Shown in pieces: positions 44,891 to 59,800 of a stretch of DNA of 64,000 bases; the stretch's first letter is position 1; each line of letters begins with the position of its first letter. Both the position numbers and the translations under genes were made by a program. Location of the stretch: positions 496,001-560,000 of the forward strand of contig JBBELK010000438.1 in NCBI GenBank assembly GCA_037783545.1. Direction: 5' to 3'. The DNA is from Henricia sp. BOLD:AAB3569. Lineage: Eukaryota > Echinodermata > Asteroidea > Spinulosida > Echinasteridae. The notes beneath the pieces were generated by a model that ran no database searches, was not told the DNA's origin, and saw nothing but the letters and a program-made list of their open reading frames with translations.

Positions 44891-47800
44891 AGACAAATAT
44901 GCTGAGTTCTGACGTTCCAAATGACGAATGGCTCCCTTAACCTCGTCTGGCTGCATCTTGGCAAACTCGAGGAAAACCTGCATTGCAATAATAAGGATCA
45001 AGGTACCAGACTATACAGGTACTAAAAAGTAAAAACGTTACGTACCTTTTAGGCCTGTGCATTTTCAAATAATTGACTATTCAAAATTCAATAATTTTTT
45101 TCGATCGAATATTCAATCCGTGAACTTTTCAACAATTTTCTGCCCGATTTCTTTGCAGTGTTATCCGAACCTAAAGTTGTTTGGAGTGTACTTCCAGTGT
45201 GTGTGCTATTGCAGGACGTTTTCAATTCTTTCCACAGCCTTCTTTGATGCCGAATCAGCCGCCTCATTGCATGCTCAATTTGCTTCCAGCCACGAGTCCA
45301 GTGTACAAGTTACAACATGGTTTGAGCTGGGATTACTTTACGGGAAAAACTTAATGGGTGGGTTCATTATGCAAGTAAAAATTTGAGGTCTATGGTTAAC
45401 AGGCGCGGATCCAGGAATTTTGTAGACGGGGGGCACAACAAAAAGGGACAAATGCGAGCGCGTAGCGCGAAGCTCTTACGGTGTGGGGTCCGGGGCCCGC
45501 TTAAGGGCCCCGGGAAATTTTGGATTCTAGATGCTCTGTGGTGCAATCTAAGGCGATTCCTGGCCACTTTTAACTGACTTTTTTAAGCAAAAGTTTTGAA
45601 GATTGTTGTGTTTTGAGAATTGTGTGTATGAAGAATTATTTTCGCCATTATTTTTAGCCATTATTTTCGCCCGGTTAAGTTGACAAAAATCTATAAAGTT
45701 TCTCCCTCCCCAATTTGGCATTTAATATGCAGTTTTTACCCATCATCATTTCTTATTTTTCCGGATTTTTTCTTGGTTTTAATTCAGTGTAGTTGAAAAG
45801 TTCAAGAAAAGGACTTGATTTCAGACTGTTCCTTGCCCTAATGCCCTGTGTTAAAACATCGGCAGATCGGCTGCAAGACATAATAGACCATTAGTAGGCA
45901 GGCCTATGTGTATTGGCGTCAAGTTGTCCTCGGCAAAAATTTCCACAAGGTATACCTTGAACCTTTTTCAGACGAAACAGAACAATTTATATACTTTGAG
46001 GAATCAGGTCAGCAAACCAGACTTCACAGACTACCGATAAACGAAAAATGGTCAAACTCAATTAGGGTAGTACCTAATGTATGTATTTGAAGACAAAAAA
46101 GTCACTTCAATCGTCATTGGAAAAATTTTACACGAAAAATTAACTTTTCTTAATAATGACAGTATAAAGCAAATCGTATGCGCTGTGTACCTTGGATAGT
46201 GGCTTTATTTTTTCCTCTGCGTCTTTAATATCTTATCCTTTTTTATCAACCTCACATCCTTTATTTTTTTTATAACTGAAGCTCTTATGGAAATCAAATA
46301 TACACGAAATACTGGACTTGACTAGTTTCCATATGCCAAACATCATGATAAGTTCTGATGGTGAAGCTCCTCCTGAGCGTAAACTATTCAGGCATTAGAA
46401 TGTGGTGTACGGGAGTGTATTATAAGTGCTGATCGTATTAAGCCTGAAAGTCAAAGGCTTGGCTTTCGTATACACTTTGATACCACTACATGTTCACGCA
46501 TCATCATACAATACGCATGTGCATAGAATCATCAATGGTGCACTACTTGCCCTAGCTCCCCCCTTTTTTCTTTTACCTCCTTTCCTTTCCGCCCATTTAT
46601 TTATTTATTTTTTTGACTCAATTTGCCCGGGGGGCACGTGCCCCCTCGGCACCCCCCTGGATCCGCGCCGGTACACTTTTTGCATAAATTAATGTTGGCT
46701 CCGCCCTGTACAAACCATAAGTCCAATGTTGTAACTTGTACTGTGGTTGGACACATAATGTGACATCAAAGAAAGCAGCCGTTTCCGCAACGAGAAGGCT
46801 GCGTTATTCAATAAAAACATCATGTAATTCACCCACAGGATATTCATTTTAAAACACTTTCGAACTGGATGAAAAAAAAGGTCATACTGAATATTTGAAT
46901 AATGCTGAAAGATTAATTCTTTCAAGAACTCTTTTTGGTTTTTGTGAAAATGAGTGGAAAAGTTGCCGAGTTTGCCTCTGCCTCATAGGTTTACGCACAC
47001 TTCGCTGGCAATATTTGTAATCCAATCCCATGATGCATTGACAACACCTATAAGGATAGTCGTCTAGTCTTTGGCTTAAAAAAAAGCTAAATCAGCAAAA
47101 ATAATAAAATGTTTGGGCAGACAAACCTGTTCCAATGTCGCCTGGCTGAAGCTGTACTCTTCAATGTGGAGATTCTCTTTGCCTGAATATTGAAAGAGGA
47201 TAAAGTACGTGTATAGTTAAAGAAGCTCGTCCAGATTTTTCCAGAAAATGGATTTTGTTCTAACCGAACAATCATATAAAGTACCTCCCCAAACTACTAA
47301 TCTTGCAGCCAGACCGCCGTGTGTGTTTCGTCATTAGGTGTTTTAGTCTGTACACCTACTATAGCTTCACGCACAACAACTGGTTGGTACAGTTGTACAT
47401 TCGTGAAGACAAACCATAAATGTCGGCTCCTCCAAAGAAAACAGAAAAACTTATTCAGTGGTCCGGGCTATCCAGTGAAATCATCAGCAGAAAATGAGAG
47501 ATAGCAAAAGCTAGCAAGAGGAGAGCGAATTGTTTGCGACAAAGTCGTGAGTCTCGCGATAGTGAACGGCTGGTAAAGCGTATAAGCCGGTGTGTTCCTT
47601 TAAAAAAGTGCAAGTATACCCAATGTGGCATAACATTTACAGGTTTTGCACAATACATGTAGGATAAGACAGAAAACACCAACTGAACTAAACAAAATTT
47701 TACCGTGTTCCAGTGTGGCAAAAATACTTGACAGAGACGTGACAGCTGTGTTTGGAACACTGTACGTCACACGCTCCCCAAAACTCTCCATGACCTCAGC

Positions 47801-50800
47801 CCTAGGGATGACCTTCTTGATCTGACGGTCCAACATGGTCAGGAGTTGCTCCAAGAGCTGGGTGGCCTGATCACTGGTATGATCCATGTTGTAGTAGGCT
47901 GGTCCCGGGTTCAACTTCACCTCAAGGCTGTAGCCACTACCGTACTTGTCCTTCAGATGTTGCGTGGTACCCAGACACCTAGGATGGACATGCATAACCC
48001 CATTAGTCGTTGACACCCGATTATACAAAATTAGCTGTCTAAAGTTGTAAACATTTTCACGGTTCTACAAAGCGTAGGAAGGGGGAGGGGGGGTCGAGGG
48101 CAGCATAGGACTTTACATGCACTGTAAAATGGTACACTTCATGGTACAGACAGAAACATTTTGATAAGTAGTATTTCAAGGGGAAGGAAGGGGTCTTGAA
48201 AAATACTACTCTCTGTAGAACTGAGAAAATGTTGACAACTTTGGACGACCACTAATTTAACAATCCTACATACCAACTTTATGTATGTGTAGTTTACAAA
48301 CACCTAATGCTGTCCTACTTACATGAGTCTTCCAGACACCATGATCCCAACATGCTGTCCTACTTACATAATAATAATAATAACGAACATTTATACTGCG
48401 CTGGTATCCGTCATAAATGACGCTCATTGGGCATAACAATAAAACAGAATACTTAGACTAACAAAAGAAAGTTAAACATGTGTGTTTTGAGTGCACTCTT
48501 AAAATCAGAGAGATTTGTGAGTGAACGGATGGTCTGAGGAAGTTTGTTCCACAGGAATGGACCAGCATGTAAAAATGATCTATCTCCCCATGTGTTGGTG
48601 GTACGTGGAACTGTCAACTGGCAAGCACTGGAAGAGCGGAGGTAACATGAGTCTTCCAGACACCATGATCCCAACATGCTGTCCTACTTACATGAGTCTC
48701 TCAGACACCATGATCCCAACATACTGTCCTACTTACATGAGTCTTCCATACACCATGATCCCAACATGCTGTCCTACTTACATGAGTCTTCCAGACACCA
48801 TGATCCCAACATGCTGTCCTACTTACATGAGTCTTCCAGACACCATGATCCCAACATGCTGTCCTACTTACATGAGTCTTCCAGACGCCATGATCCCAAC
48901 ATGCTGTCCTACTTACATGAGTCTTCCAGACACCATGATCCCAACACGCTGTCCTACTTACATGAGTCTTCCAGACGCCATGACCCCAACATGCTGTCCT
49001 ACTTACATGAGTCTTCCAGACACCATGATCCCAACACGCTGTCCTACTTACACGAGTCTTCCAGACACCATGACCCCAACATGCTGTCCTACTTACATGA
49101 GTCTTCCAGACACCATGATCCCAACTCGTGAGCATACAGCATCAGCTTCCTCCATGGAATGAGTAGTCAAGACTGCTCCACGATTGCCACGGAAACTTGA
49201 AATAATGGTGTTCCTAAAAAATAAAAAGTGCCCTATTAGTATTACAAACAAATATTACTCGGTACTAACAATTTAGGCCTACACACTAAACATTGGAACA
49301 ACTAAGCATGGTATGAGAGAAAAATCACTTGGTCCTCATTGGAACTTGAACCCGAGACTTCTGAATTTCCAGGCAGATACTCTGCCAGCTAAGCAATGAG
49401 GCACAGTGGTACTCCCACAGGTTTTTGACAGGAACCCAACCTTTATCTCCGTGTTGCTTGGGAGCTGTTAAAGAGCACTTTGATTTGATTCCTGTCCTGG
49501 GTCCTTTTTTATAAAAGTTAAAAACATTCTTAAGTGGATTTAGGAAGAAATAAATCAAATTTTTCCTATCTTTAAAAACATGAGTTAAGAATGTTTAATT
49601 AGGAATGTTTCTAAGTGGGCCATATGAAATAGGACCCTGGTCAGTACGTGGATTGGGTTTTCAGTCCTAGCTTGTTTCCATGGGGTTTCTCCTAAATACA
49701 TGTGTGTTTTCCTTCCACGTCTAAAACAGCATTTCTTCACTATCTTCTCTTCACATGTTTCTTCAGGATTATGAGCTACAGTCCCATTAACACTTTTGAG
49801 GAATCCATGGTTTCAGTAGCAGAAGGAATTCATAATAATTTTTCATCACATGTTGCAACAAATCGCTTACCAGACAAACCTCTTGGAGGATGGGTCCATA
49901 CCGGTAGACGGCTCGTCAAGAAACACAATCTTAGGCTGTCCCAACATGCTGATTGCAAAGCAAAGCTGAAAAAGCAGAACAAAATATATTCTGTCCCAGC
50001 CTCTCTACACACAGTTACCAAGAAAGAACTATGGTGCACTTACGTGTACGTATGTAGCACTTAGGCACTTAGCACTTAGATTGTAGCATTCCTCCTAACA
50101 ACTTCCCAAAAATCGCTTGGGTTGATGAGGCAATTGAGATGAAGCATCTTGCCCATGGACACAAACATACGTGTACAATAGGCTGGATTCAAACTGAGCA
50201 TTTTCACGCATTTTTGCACGTAAACTTGTCATGCGTCAAATTTGACACGGCAAGCACCGTTCAAATTGAATCTGACTAAGGGGTGAAAGTGGAGAATTTA
50301 AAATAAAATCGGAAAGGGCGTGGCTTTGGGGGTGTGGCTTCCTTGGGCAGGGGGAGAGGTATGCAGACTACGAGTGCTTTAACTTTTGGGATCGTTTTAT
50401 CTAAATATTTACCTTGTACAAGTAAGGATAATATTAAAAAGAATCTAGGCAACAATCGTGTTGAAGACAGGCTAGCGAATGCGGCCAGTAAAATCGGTTT
50501 GTTGCCTGCTGCTTTCCGCATGCATCACGGGGGAGGGGGGGATTGCCCTGGCTGCCACGGCAAAGTGCCCCAAACATCACGCACGGCCGCTCTCTGTTTG
50601 CGATGCAGCATGCAGGCTAAGATGGCACTTGCTTAGGGATTAGACTTGTACAAGTCTCTTTAGCCACTCATTACAGTCGCTGCGTGGCACCACTGCACAA
50701 TTAAGCATACACTACATACACATGCGCGATATACAATTACTAGGCGGATAGACTGGCACAAGTTTGCTTCACAGAATGAATGAATCAATTGAGGGTGCTC

Positions 50801-53800
50801 TGTCTATGCTCAATACAAAAAAATATGGCCTGTTGGTAGGGCAAAAAAAGAAAAATTAAATATGAAGCGCAAAACAAAAATAAGGGAAAACAATAAACCG
50901 ATCCAGTAAGCTCCGCCCATTTAGAAATTGCCTAGCAACATGCCACACGTGTCATGCACGTGTGCAGTAGAGTCGCGTGGCCGTGCCGTGCGTCAGCGTC
51001 CGCGCCCTGGTCAGCGCGTATTAAAACACGCACACGCACACAGAAACTGCACGCTCGAAAGCAAAATGTGCACTTAAGTATCCGGTCGTATGCGTGCACG
51101 TACAACACGCCTGCATTACGCGTACGCGTAACGCGAGCGATCGGACAAAAACATCTCGACACAGATCTAGAACGCAGTGAATGCACAACATAGCAAAACG
51201 ACAAGCTAATTTTGGTGAGTTTTTCCCGTTTACACAAAAACACATTTATGAAGGGATTAAAAGTAGGTTAGGATAGTCTTATACAATCCGATTTAAACCG
51301 GCTAGGGTCCTCTGCGCTGATAAAAATGATTTTTATGGTGTTTTTGCGTCACTCGTGCTGCATTTGCCGTAGCTCTGTGCACAACATTTTGAGGACTCAG
51401 GTAACCAAACATTTTGGTTACCTGAACCTGAGGCTGTGATTGGTCAATTCCAAAATGGGCGGAGCTTACTGGATCGGTCTATTTCTGGCACGCTCATAAA
51501 AAAATCCGAAATCCGATAGAGATTTCACACCCCTGCCGACTGTACCTTTCTCTTGGTTCCCCCTGACAGCCCAGACGCTTTCTTGTCGGCATGTTCGGTA
51601 ACCTTGAGAGCTTCCATAAAGCTTCATGTATCAAGAGAGAAATAAACCTCAGTGAGTTTTTAACATGTTCCTTTTGTCGATCTCAATTATCCTTTTGCGT
51701 GTATCATTTGCACAATGCCTGGCACCCCAAGTTCTTCACTTTGAAATGGAGGTGGGTCTTTCCACCGTAATGGGGTATATTTGAGAGATAAGTCAATAAT
51801 TCCTTAGCCTGGTCAAGTGGATACGGTTGTGCATGTAATAGGAAGTACGTCAGTACACCAGACGCTATTTACGTGAAACAGGCAAAAAGCCAAAATCTTT
51901 AAAGACCCAGAGTTATAATTTGCAAGATGATTTTCGTTTAAATTTCTGGAAAAGCAGCATTACAAATCTATAGAAGAATGTTGGTAAACTAGCCTGAAGA
52001 AATTTCAGCTACATAAATGCTTTAGAAAATCCGTGTTCAAAAAATGTATACTTTCCTGAAAATTCGCAACTATAATTTTCAAAAATCAATGAAAAAGACA
52101 AGTTGTACTTACTGCTGGGCGACCTTTTTTGTATCTCTGGAATGAATTCCCTTGATCAACGCGTACACCTCCAGATGTTCACGCATTGTGACGTTCTCAT
52201 ACAGAGGGTCATGTTGAGGGCAGTACCCCATGGCTAGGAAGGCCTTACTTTGTGAAGACCTTATGTCATGCCCAGCGATATGGATCTGGGGGGTTAAGGA
52301 CCAAATTACTTCTCCAACTTCCTACAAATTATTTTTAGTAGGAATGAGTAGGATTTTTTTAGAGGGATGAGTTAGTTGAACAAAAGAAACATATGCCATC
52401 CTGAGGCTCACTAAATTATGGGAGCGTGTCCACATCACATTTTTGAGAGCGCAGTGAAAAGCAACTTGGCTCCACCGGGATTCGAATCGCGGACCATCTG
52501 CTTAACATTGTAGGGCTTGCTAAGCTCACGTGATAGCCAATTCCAATCAGTGAGGAACAACTGTACTACCGTAATTCAAGACCACCAGTTGGCTTCATAG
52601 CTCAATTGGTAGGGCGTCTGCACGTTAAGCAGAAGGTCCGCGGTTAGAATCCCGGTGGAGCCAAGTTGCTTTTCACTGCATCCGGGTTTCCCAAACTCGT
52701 TCATGGACATTTGTCCACATTTGTATCAATTTTATTCATCTACCTTCCCAGAATCCGCACTTGTTTCGGCTGTGATGATGTTCATGGAAGTTGTTTTACC
52801 AGCACCGTTGGGTCCTAGTAGGCCGAGGACCTCTCCTTCCTTCACACTCAACGACAGGTTACAAACGGCCTTTTTTTTCACAACATTGCTAGGACAGCAA
52901 CCATTTCTCCTTGTGAACACTTTGTGTATGCCTGAGGCTGCCACTACACACTATACAAGGTACGGTAGTTCAAACAGAAAGAATGAAAGTAATGAAGAAA
53001 AAAAGCTTTCTGTGCACAAGTTTGCCAATTTTACATGTGACCCTTCAGCTCAAAACCCGTCCAATAGGTCAAATTTCGAAAAATGTAATTTTGGGCTCAC
53101 ATAAAAGGCCTTTAAAGGTAGAACACATGACTGGTAAACAGTTACAAATAGTTTTATCTCCCTGTGTGATTGAAGATAGGCATGATTAAAACCAACCTGA
53201 GTAAAAGTCAGCTCCGTACTTCGTCTAACTTTTGAGAAAACAGTAAAAGAAAAAAGCTTTACAGTCACTTCAAAAACCACTTCGCCCTGAACCACAGCCT
53301 GTGCACAAAGTGGTTTGGGGGCGAAGTGGCATTTGGGCAAAGTGGTTCAGGGCAAAGTAGTTCAGGACGAAGTAGTCCAAAGCGAAATGGTCCAGAGCGA
53401 AGTGGTTTTTGGGCGAAATTAATTTTCGTCTTATGAGATGAAAATTAATTGTTTTACCTATTTCTCAAAAACTATAGCACTTCAGACAAAACCATTTCAG
53501 GGGAAGTTTTCTACCGTCATCATGTTTACATTGTGTAAAATATGTAAATTTGTCAACATTTCTGATTTACGAGATACCAATCATGTGTTCTACCTTTAAA
53601 TAAGGTTTCCATTAAAGTATAAAGTTTGGTTACAGGACAAAATTTGGCCGAGGAATGGACAAAAAAGGTCCGATTGTTTTGACACATTTTTAAAAAATGT
53701 TTCCGAGAGATTTATGGAATATACCACACCCTATCATTAAAAGCAAATGTTGAGGTATTTAAGATTTCCTTTGAAGCACTCCTAGACTGTTTTTGGTCAA

Positions 53801-56800
53801 ATTACCTTGCTTTCGTTGACGTCTTGACCGAGCAGTGACTTCACGTTTTCTCTTTCTTTTTTCACATCGCTGTCTTCGTCTTCTAATTTGTCAGAATCTG
53901 TCGCGTTAAAGCTGCGATCTTTCTTACTAAATAAAAATGAAAAATATATTAGTGATAAGAATTTGAAAAAAAATACAGTGTTTAATCTTTTTGTGAGAGA
54001 AGACTTGATACCAAGTCTTAGCGGAGTATGCCTTGGGGTGGATGTACAGAATTAGCTAGGTCAGTACTACCAGGGCAGAGCTGGTTTAACCCCTTCACAG
54101 CGGATAAACATTTTCCAATTTATTCCCCTGGAGCAGGAGACTGCACATGCAGTTTTGGTTATTCGAGTGCTTGGGGTTCAAATGTGTTAAGTGCAATTTT
54201 GGTCATATTAAGTTATTTGCATATTCTTTGATAATTTGAGATGCTCTTTTCAATGCACACATCAGTTAAGTGCTAATAACACATTGTCATGGTGAAAACT
54301 GCATGAAAAGTATGTGCAGATTGTCAATTGCCCAAGCTAGTTTGGTGCACAAACATGTTAACTGCCTCTAACACAGATGTGTTAAGTACTTTTTTAGTAA
54401 ATAACTTCTGCTTTTAATTAATTTTATGACCCATGTCATATTCAATCCAAAGTATATTATTACAAGAAACACCATTTGTAAGGAGGAGCATGTGGAGTAC
54501 ACCCCTGATTTTTCACAACTTTTACAACATTCAACTGGATTTATCTAAAAACTATAAAATTGCATTTAACACATTTGAACCCAAAGCACCTGTCCCTGTC
54601 CCTGTCTCCTGTCCCTGGGGCAGGAGACTTGATGACTAGTTTTTACATGTACATGTATTTCAAGTCATAAATCAATTTTATTTCCCTAAGTCCAGTCACA
54701 AGTCATTTTCTCCAGAGTCAGGTCAAAAACCAAAAACTGACTTGAGCCTAAGGGCGAATTTGTTTCGGACAGATTCAGATCCAATTCACATGACTTGAAT
54801 TCCTAGTCGAGAGCAGTTACGTTTGTTTCTGCGCATAAAATAACTCGGGATCTGGATTCGGATCTGTCGTGAAACAAACACGCCCTAAGCCAACAAGTTG
54901 AGAAACAAGCTCTGCCCTGGTAGTACTGACCCATGGGCTAATTCTGTATTACAGCCCCCACGACTATCAACTTAAAACTGCATATATGCAGTTCCCGACG
55001 CGAAGGGATAAAACCACGACCATGGTTGATGACTAGTGGCACACCTACCTGCAACTGATAGCTTTTAGTACACTTCCTCCATTATTCCAGATCTCCAGCA
55101 TAGGCAACAAGGCAGTGACGACAACCAGAGCACCTATAACCTGTAATAATAATAATGGTAATAATAATAATGGTAATAATAATATCTCTTAATGCTGCAA
55201 TGGGGCGACCCACCGGTAAAACTTTACCAATTAACTACCACCAAAATTTCGGCTAAAAGACATCGATCGGACACCAAAATTCTGTTACCCAAAGGTTCCG
55301 AATATGGTTCCAGACCTAAGAGAGATGGTTCTAGACCTAATAAAAATGGTTCTCGATTTGAAAAAGATTGATTTTGACCTAAAAAAATTGATTTTGACTT
55401 CCAAAATATTGGGGCTACGCCAAATTGTCGCCCTAACCAAGCCCTAATAGGGCTCTCTACGCAAAAAGTGTCAACCCATTGGATAAAATAGAGAAATAAT
55501 ATCACTTAATGCAGCAATGGGGCGACCCGCCGGTAAGACTTTGCCAGACAACCACAAACATTTTGGCTAAAAGACATCGATTGGACACCAAATTTCTGTT
55601 ACCCAGAGGTTCCAAAAATGGTTCCACACCTAATAAAAATGCTTCTCGATTTGAAAAAGATGGATTTTGACCTAAAAAAATGGATTTTGACTTCCAAAAT
55701 ATTGGGACTACACCAAATTGTCGCCCTCACCAAGCGCGTCGCCCTAATAGGGCTCTCTACACAAAAAGTGTCGCCCCATTGGATAAAATAGAGAAATAAA
55801 TTATTGTACAGTACACAAATATCTACCCTACACGAGGGTAATTATGGCGCTGTTGGCATTATTACTGCTGCCATCACTAGAATTATTTCGCTTCAACTAG
55901 GAGGCTGCCTGGCCAAGGCCCAAGCCCCTTATCAACACTTAGATTGTGGCATTCCCCAAACAATTTTTTTTTAATTTGTAAAGGTTTCAAGGAATGGCCT
56001 GCTACATGATTTCAATTTATGAACGAATGGCTATTCAGTGCTAGTCAGACTTTATCTGTTTACACAGAAGCAACGTTCAATTGTGTCCCCAAAATTATTC
56101 CTACAAAATGAAAACTGCCCATCCATGGGGTAGTCAAACATTTTCCCTGATCTTAAAAAACAAAAAAATGAAATCAGATAAATAATCATTCCACGGCTCG
56201 TGCTATGGGCGAGTGATGGCGTCTGCAAACTCTTAGTGCAGCAACATCTTGTTCCTAGCATCATTCACTTAAAAAGTGAATACACCACATGGTTTTTGTG
56301 CTATTAAAATGCAGGGATGCCAGTGGCCCTTACCTTTAGGGCCGGAAAAAAATATACGGCCACGGCCGCTATGATCATAACTGCATGTATGCCGTGTGCA
56401 CATGGACTCACCAGCACAGTACACCGTATACAGTATGTACATGTACATTGCCAGTACTACATGTACGAGTGCAATGCAATGAACATGTCATCTACCACTG
56501 TTGTATGGATACAGCGCCCTCTATTTCCTTCTGATCGATAGTCTGGTTTCGTGGTACTTTAGCCGTGAATGATTACTGCCGGGATACAGACATACATGTA
56601 CATGTACTGCATGTGTGCAAATCATTGGCAAAACATGCTACGTGTGTGTACATACGTGTAAGTATACATGACATGTACATGGCATATACGGAATCATAGA
56701 TCAGTAAGTGAGACAATTTTTCACGTTTTTTGGGAGTTTATTTTTCCGGCCTAGAAAAGAGGCTTTACCAGATTTGTTTTTCCAAAATAAGAAAAAGCCG

Positions 56801-59800
56801 GATTTCCGGCAATAGCCGGAAGACTGGCATCCCTGAAAATGAACAGCGAAAAATGTTAACGCACACACTTTCTGAAAAATAAAAACACCTTCAGAAATTA
56901 CCATCTTGGACAAAAATAAATTCACATGTTTGCTGCCACTGTTGTCAACACTTACTTGTTAACTGGTAAAGTGAAGTTTTGGGTGATTGTAAATGATACA
57001 ATGGGCCTTTAAAGGAAAGGGACAACACTTGTTATCAACGAATTTAATAAAAATATATATTACCGATATATTGCCCGGTGCATAAACCTTCATGAGAATC
57101 AGAGAATTGTGTTTTCAACATCGGTAACCCAATAAATTTTGCATGTTATTATTATTATATTTATTATTTATTTCCGGTATTCATACCAAGGATTCCTCAA
57201 TAGTGCTCATTGCACTGTCACTCGTAAACGTGAGGAAACCCATGAAGAATTAGAATTAGAAATGACCACAGACACCGGGGAATCCCCTTGCTCTTCACGA
57301 AAGAATGCTCTGGGATCTTTAGAGTGCGTTACCATTACCTAACACACTGGACCAACGGCTTTTCATCCCTTCCGAAGGATGGAGCAAGTGTGGTTGAGTG
57401 CCTTGCCCAAGGGTACAGGTACCGCAGCCGGATTCGAACCCGCAACCCCAAGTTTTCACCCATGATTAAGAGTCAATGACCCAAACAACGGTACCCCGGT
57501 ACCCCCCGCATGTGCTGCGGCATATTTGACATTTTAAAAGGGATGATGATGTCAACCATGCAATGATTGCACGGATGACGTCAAGATTGATGCCTTATTT
57601 TCCCGACTCCCATACGCCGTGAAGTTTGTAAAAATCTGTTGTGTCCTGACTCACCCCGTCTCAAGTCCGAGCGCCGAACTACAAAAGATGTCGACTTACA
57701 TGAAGCGTACAAAGTTAGGCAACCCTTTGCAATTGTTGTCCCTTCCTTTAAAGGCCACAGGACTACTTACACACAGAATGCTTGGCACGAAGAGCTGACC
57801 AAAATCCAGGTAGAAATTAAAGGTCAAACTCGCAAGTTCTTGTCTGGCGGAGTACTCATTATAAATCTATTTAAATACAGATTACATAATTAAAAACTTT
57901 TAAAAACAGGAACAACAGCAATACATAACTAAAGAATAATGTTGACAAATTGTAGAAATTTCAGCCACACATAGTTGCACGTATTTCAAAAAACCTGAAA
58001 AATACACCCATGTTTTTTGGTGGTTAAATTACCAAGCTCGCTTTTGGCTCATTTGGTATTTACATGACGAGTGCGGTAGGCCTGGGGAGAGTGGGGTTAG
58101 TTGGAACAATTTTTACAAAATCGTCTTTAAAACACTAGCAATTTTTAAAAGAAAAAAACAACTATACCACTTTAAGCATACATATGTTGGGCTACAAATG
58201 GGACTCGTTGATGGTTTCTCGTATAATCCACCTTGAACATGAACATGTCTGCTGTTTCGCCCCACCTAGGGGGCAAGTTGAAACATGATATGGGGTTAGT
58301 TGAAACACGGTATGTGGTCATTTAAAAACTGTACTATAACTTCTGTAATCAATCTAATTAGCAAGTCGGACACTTAAGCTGTAATTTTGGGCGCTAATTA
58401 ATTCTTCGGGGTACAGGGAGTCATTAATAACTACACAAAACAAGAGCACCAAAACAAATAATGCATCAAGCAGTTAAGATTGCTTTTTGCTCACTTATAA
58501 TGCAGTGAAACTTGTATATATAGTGGCACCCCTCAGGACCATAACAAAACTGGCCACTATCAACAGGTGGCGTCTTTATAGAGTTTACTTAAGCATTATA
58601 CAAATGGTATTTAGGACCAAAAATGGGTGGCCACTATAAACAGGTGGCCTGTTTATCAAGGTGGCCTTATAATAGCAGGTTTCACTGTACAACTGTTTTT
58701 AACTTTCTAACTTAAACTTAAAACAATAAAACATCCTAGTTTAAAAGTTTAGATTCTAAACTTTACATTTTGAACTTTTGATCTTCTTAAATTGATCTTG
58801 TAAACATTACTAAAACATCCATTCCTCGGCCATACACTTCACATGTACAATAGATGCAGGGCCTATATATTTAAACTGTAGTATAAGCCAAATGAATTTG
58901 TAATTATGGTTAGGATTAGAAGTAAAATGTTTTTAAATTTTTTGCCGTTAAATTTCCCCCTTTGGCCTTTATGGGGAACCAAAAACAAAATGTATAGGCC
59001 GAGCTGTACAAGTTCATAGAACGGCAAAATGTTATCTCCCTTGCACAAAATGTGAGAAAGACAACTAAAACGTCTATCCAAAAGGCACTACCTTCACCTA
59101 TGAAACATGTTCTAACTAACCCCCTTCATTTTGTTCCAACTAAACCCGCTGGCCCGTTGGACATTTGCAAGCTTACTACGCTATTTGACATTTCTTTAAC
59201 CTCATGTTGTAGCTTTGTACTATACCTTAAAATACATGTACTTAAAAACTAGTTGAGTGAATCTCTGAACGTCATTAGCATAATGCAACATTTCTCAAAG
59301 GTAAAAAAACAAACATTCTCTTCTCATTTTAATAGGGTTGTAACAAATGTGCTGTGGATAATATGGTGGATATCTATTGCTATAATAGCAACATATGAGT
59401 GGCAGAATTCTCAAAGCCATCCAATATTATATAATTACTGATTTCTTTTAATGACGATACTCACAAATTCTAAGTTGAAGAGAATGCCAAACTTTGCATA
59501 TGGTGGGTACAGGAAAGTGAAGACCAGGTGAAGCACTTTCCCCGTGTCGATTGTTGATTCAGATGATGATGTAGATGAAGATGATGTAGGTAGCGCAACA
59601 GTAATTGCCAGCATAAGTATAGGCACCTTTGATCAAGGGGGAAAAAACACAAACCTCAAAATTCAACATCTAACTTTGTGCATACAAATTGTAAGCACCC
59701 TTGTTCGAAATTGTTAATAGACTGCCGAAGTGAATACGTCATCTTTTGTTGGTTGCCTAGGCAATTGTATCTAAACTAAAAATCACTCAACCGTGTCCCA

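Noticed and set aside
45908..46090. Possible transposase remnant
   Set aside because: It lies inside a degraded DNA transposon but has no recognisable catalytic motif and is only 60 residues long, so it is noted under that element only.
48521..49162. Plus-strand 213-residue ORF of 15-residue repeats, and its overlapping partners in other frames
   Set aside because: It arises from the 45-bp minisatellite, whose period is divisible by three. The repeat is derived from the end of a minus-strand ABCA exon. There is no independent start, splice or family evidence.
52592..52668. Possible functional tRNA gene
   Set aside because: The T stem has two mismatches, base 33 is not T, and an inverted copy with the same flanks lies next to it. 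This fits a tRNA-derived repeat better.
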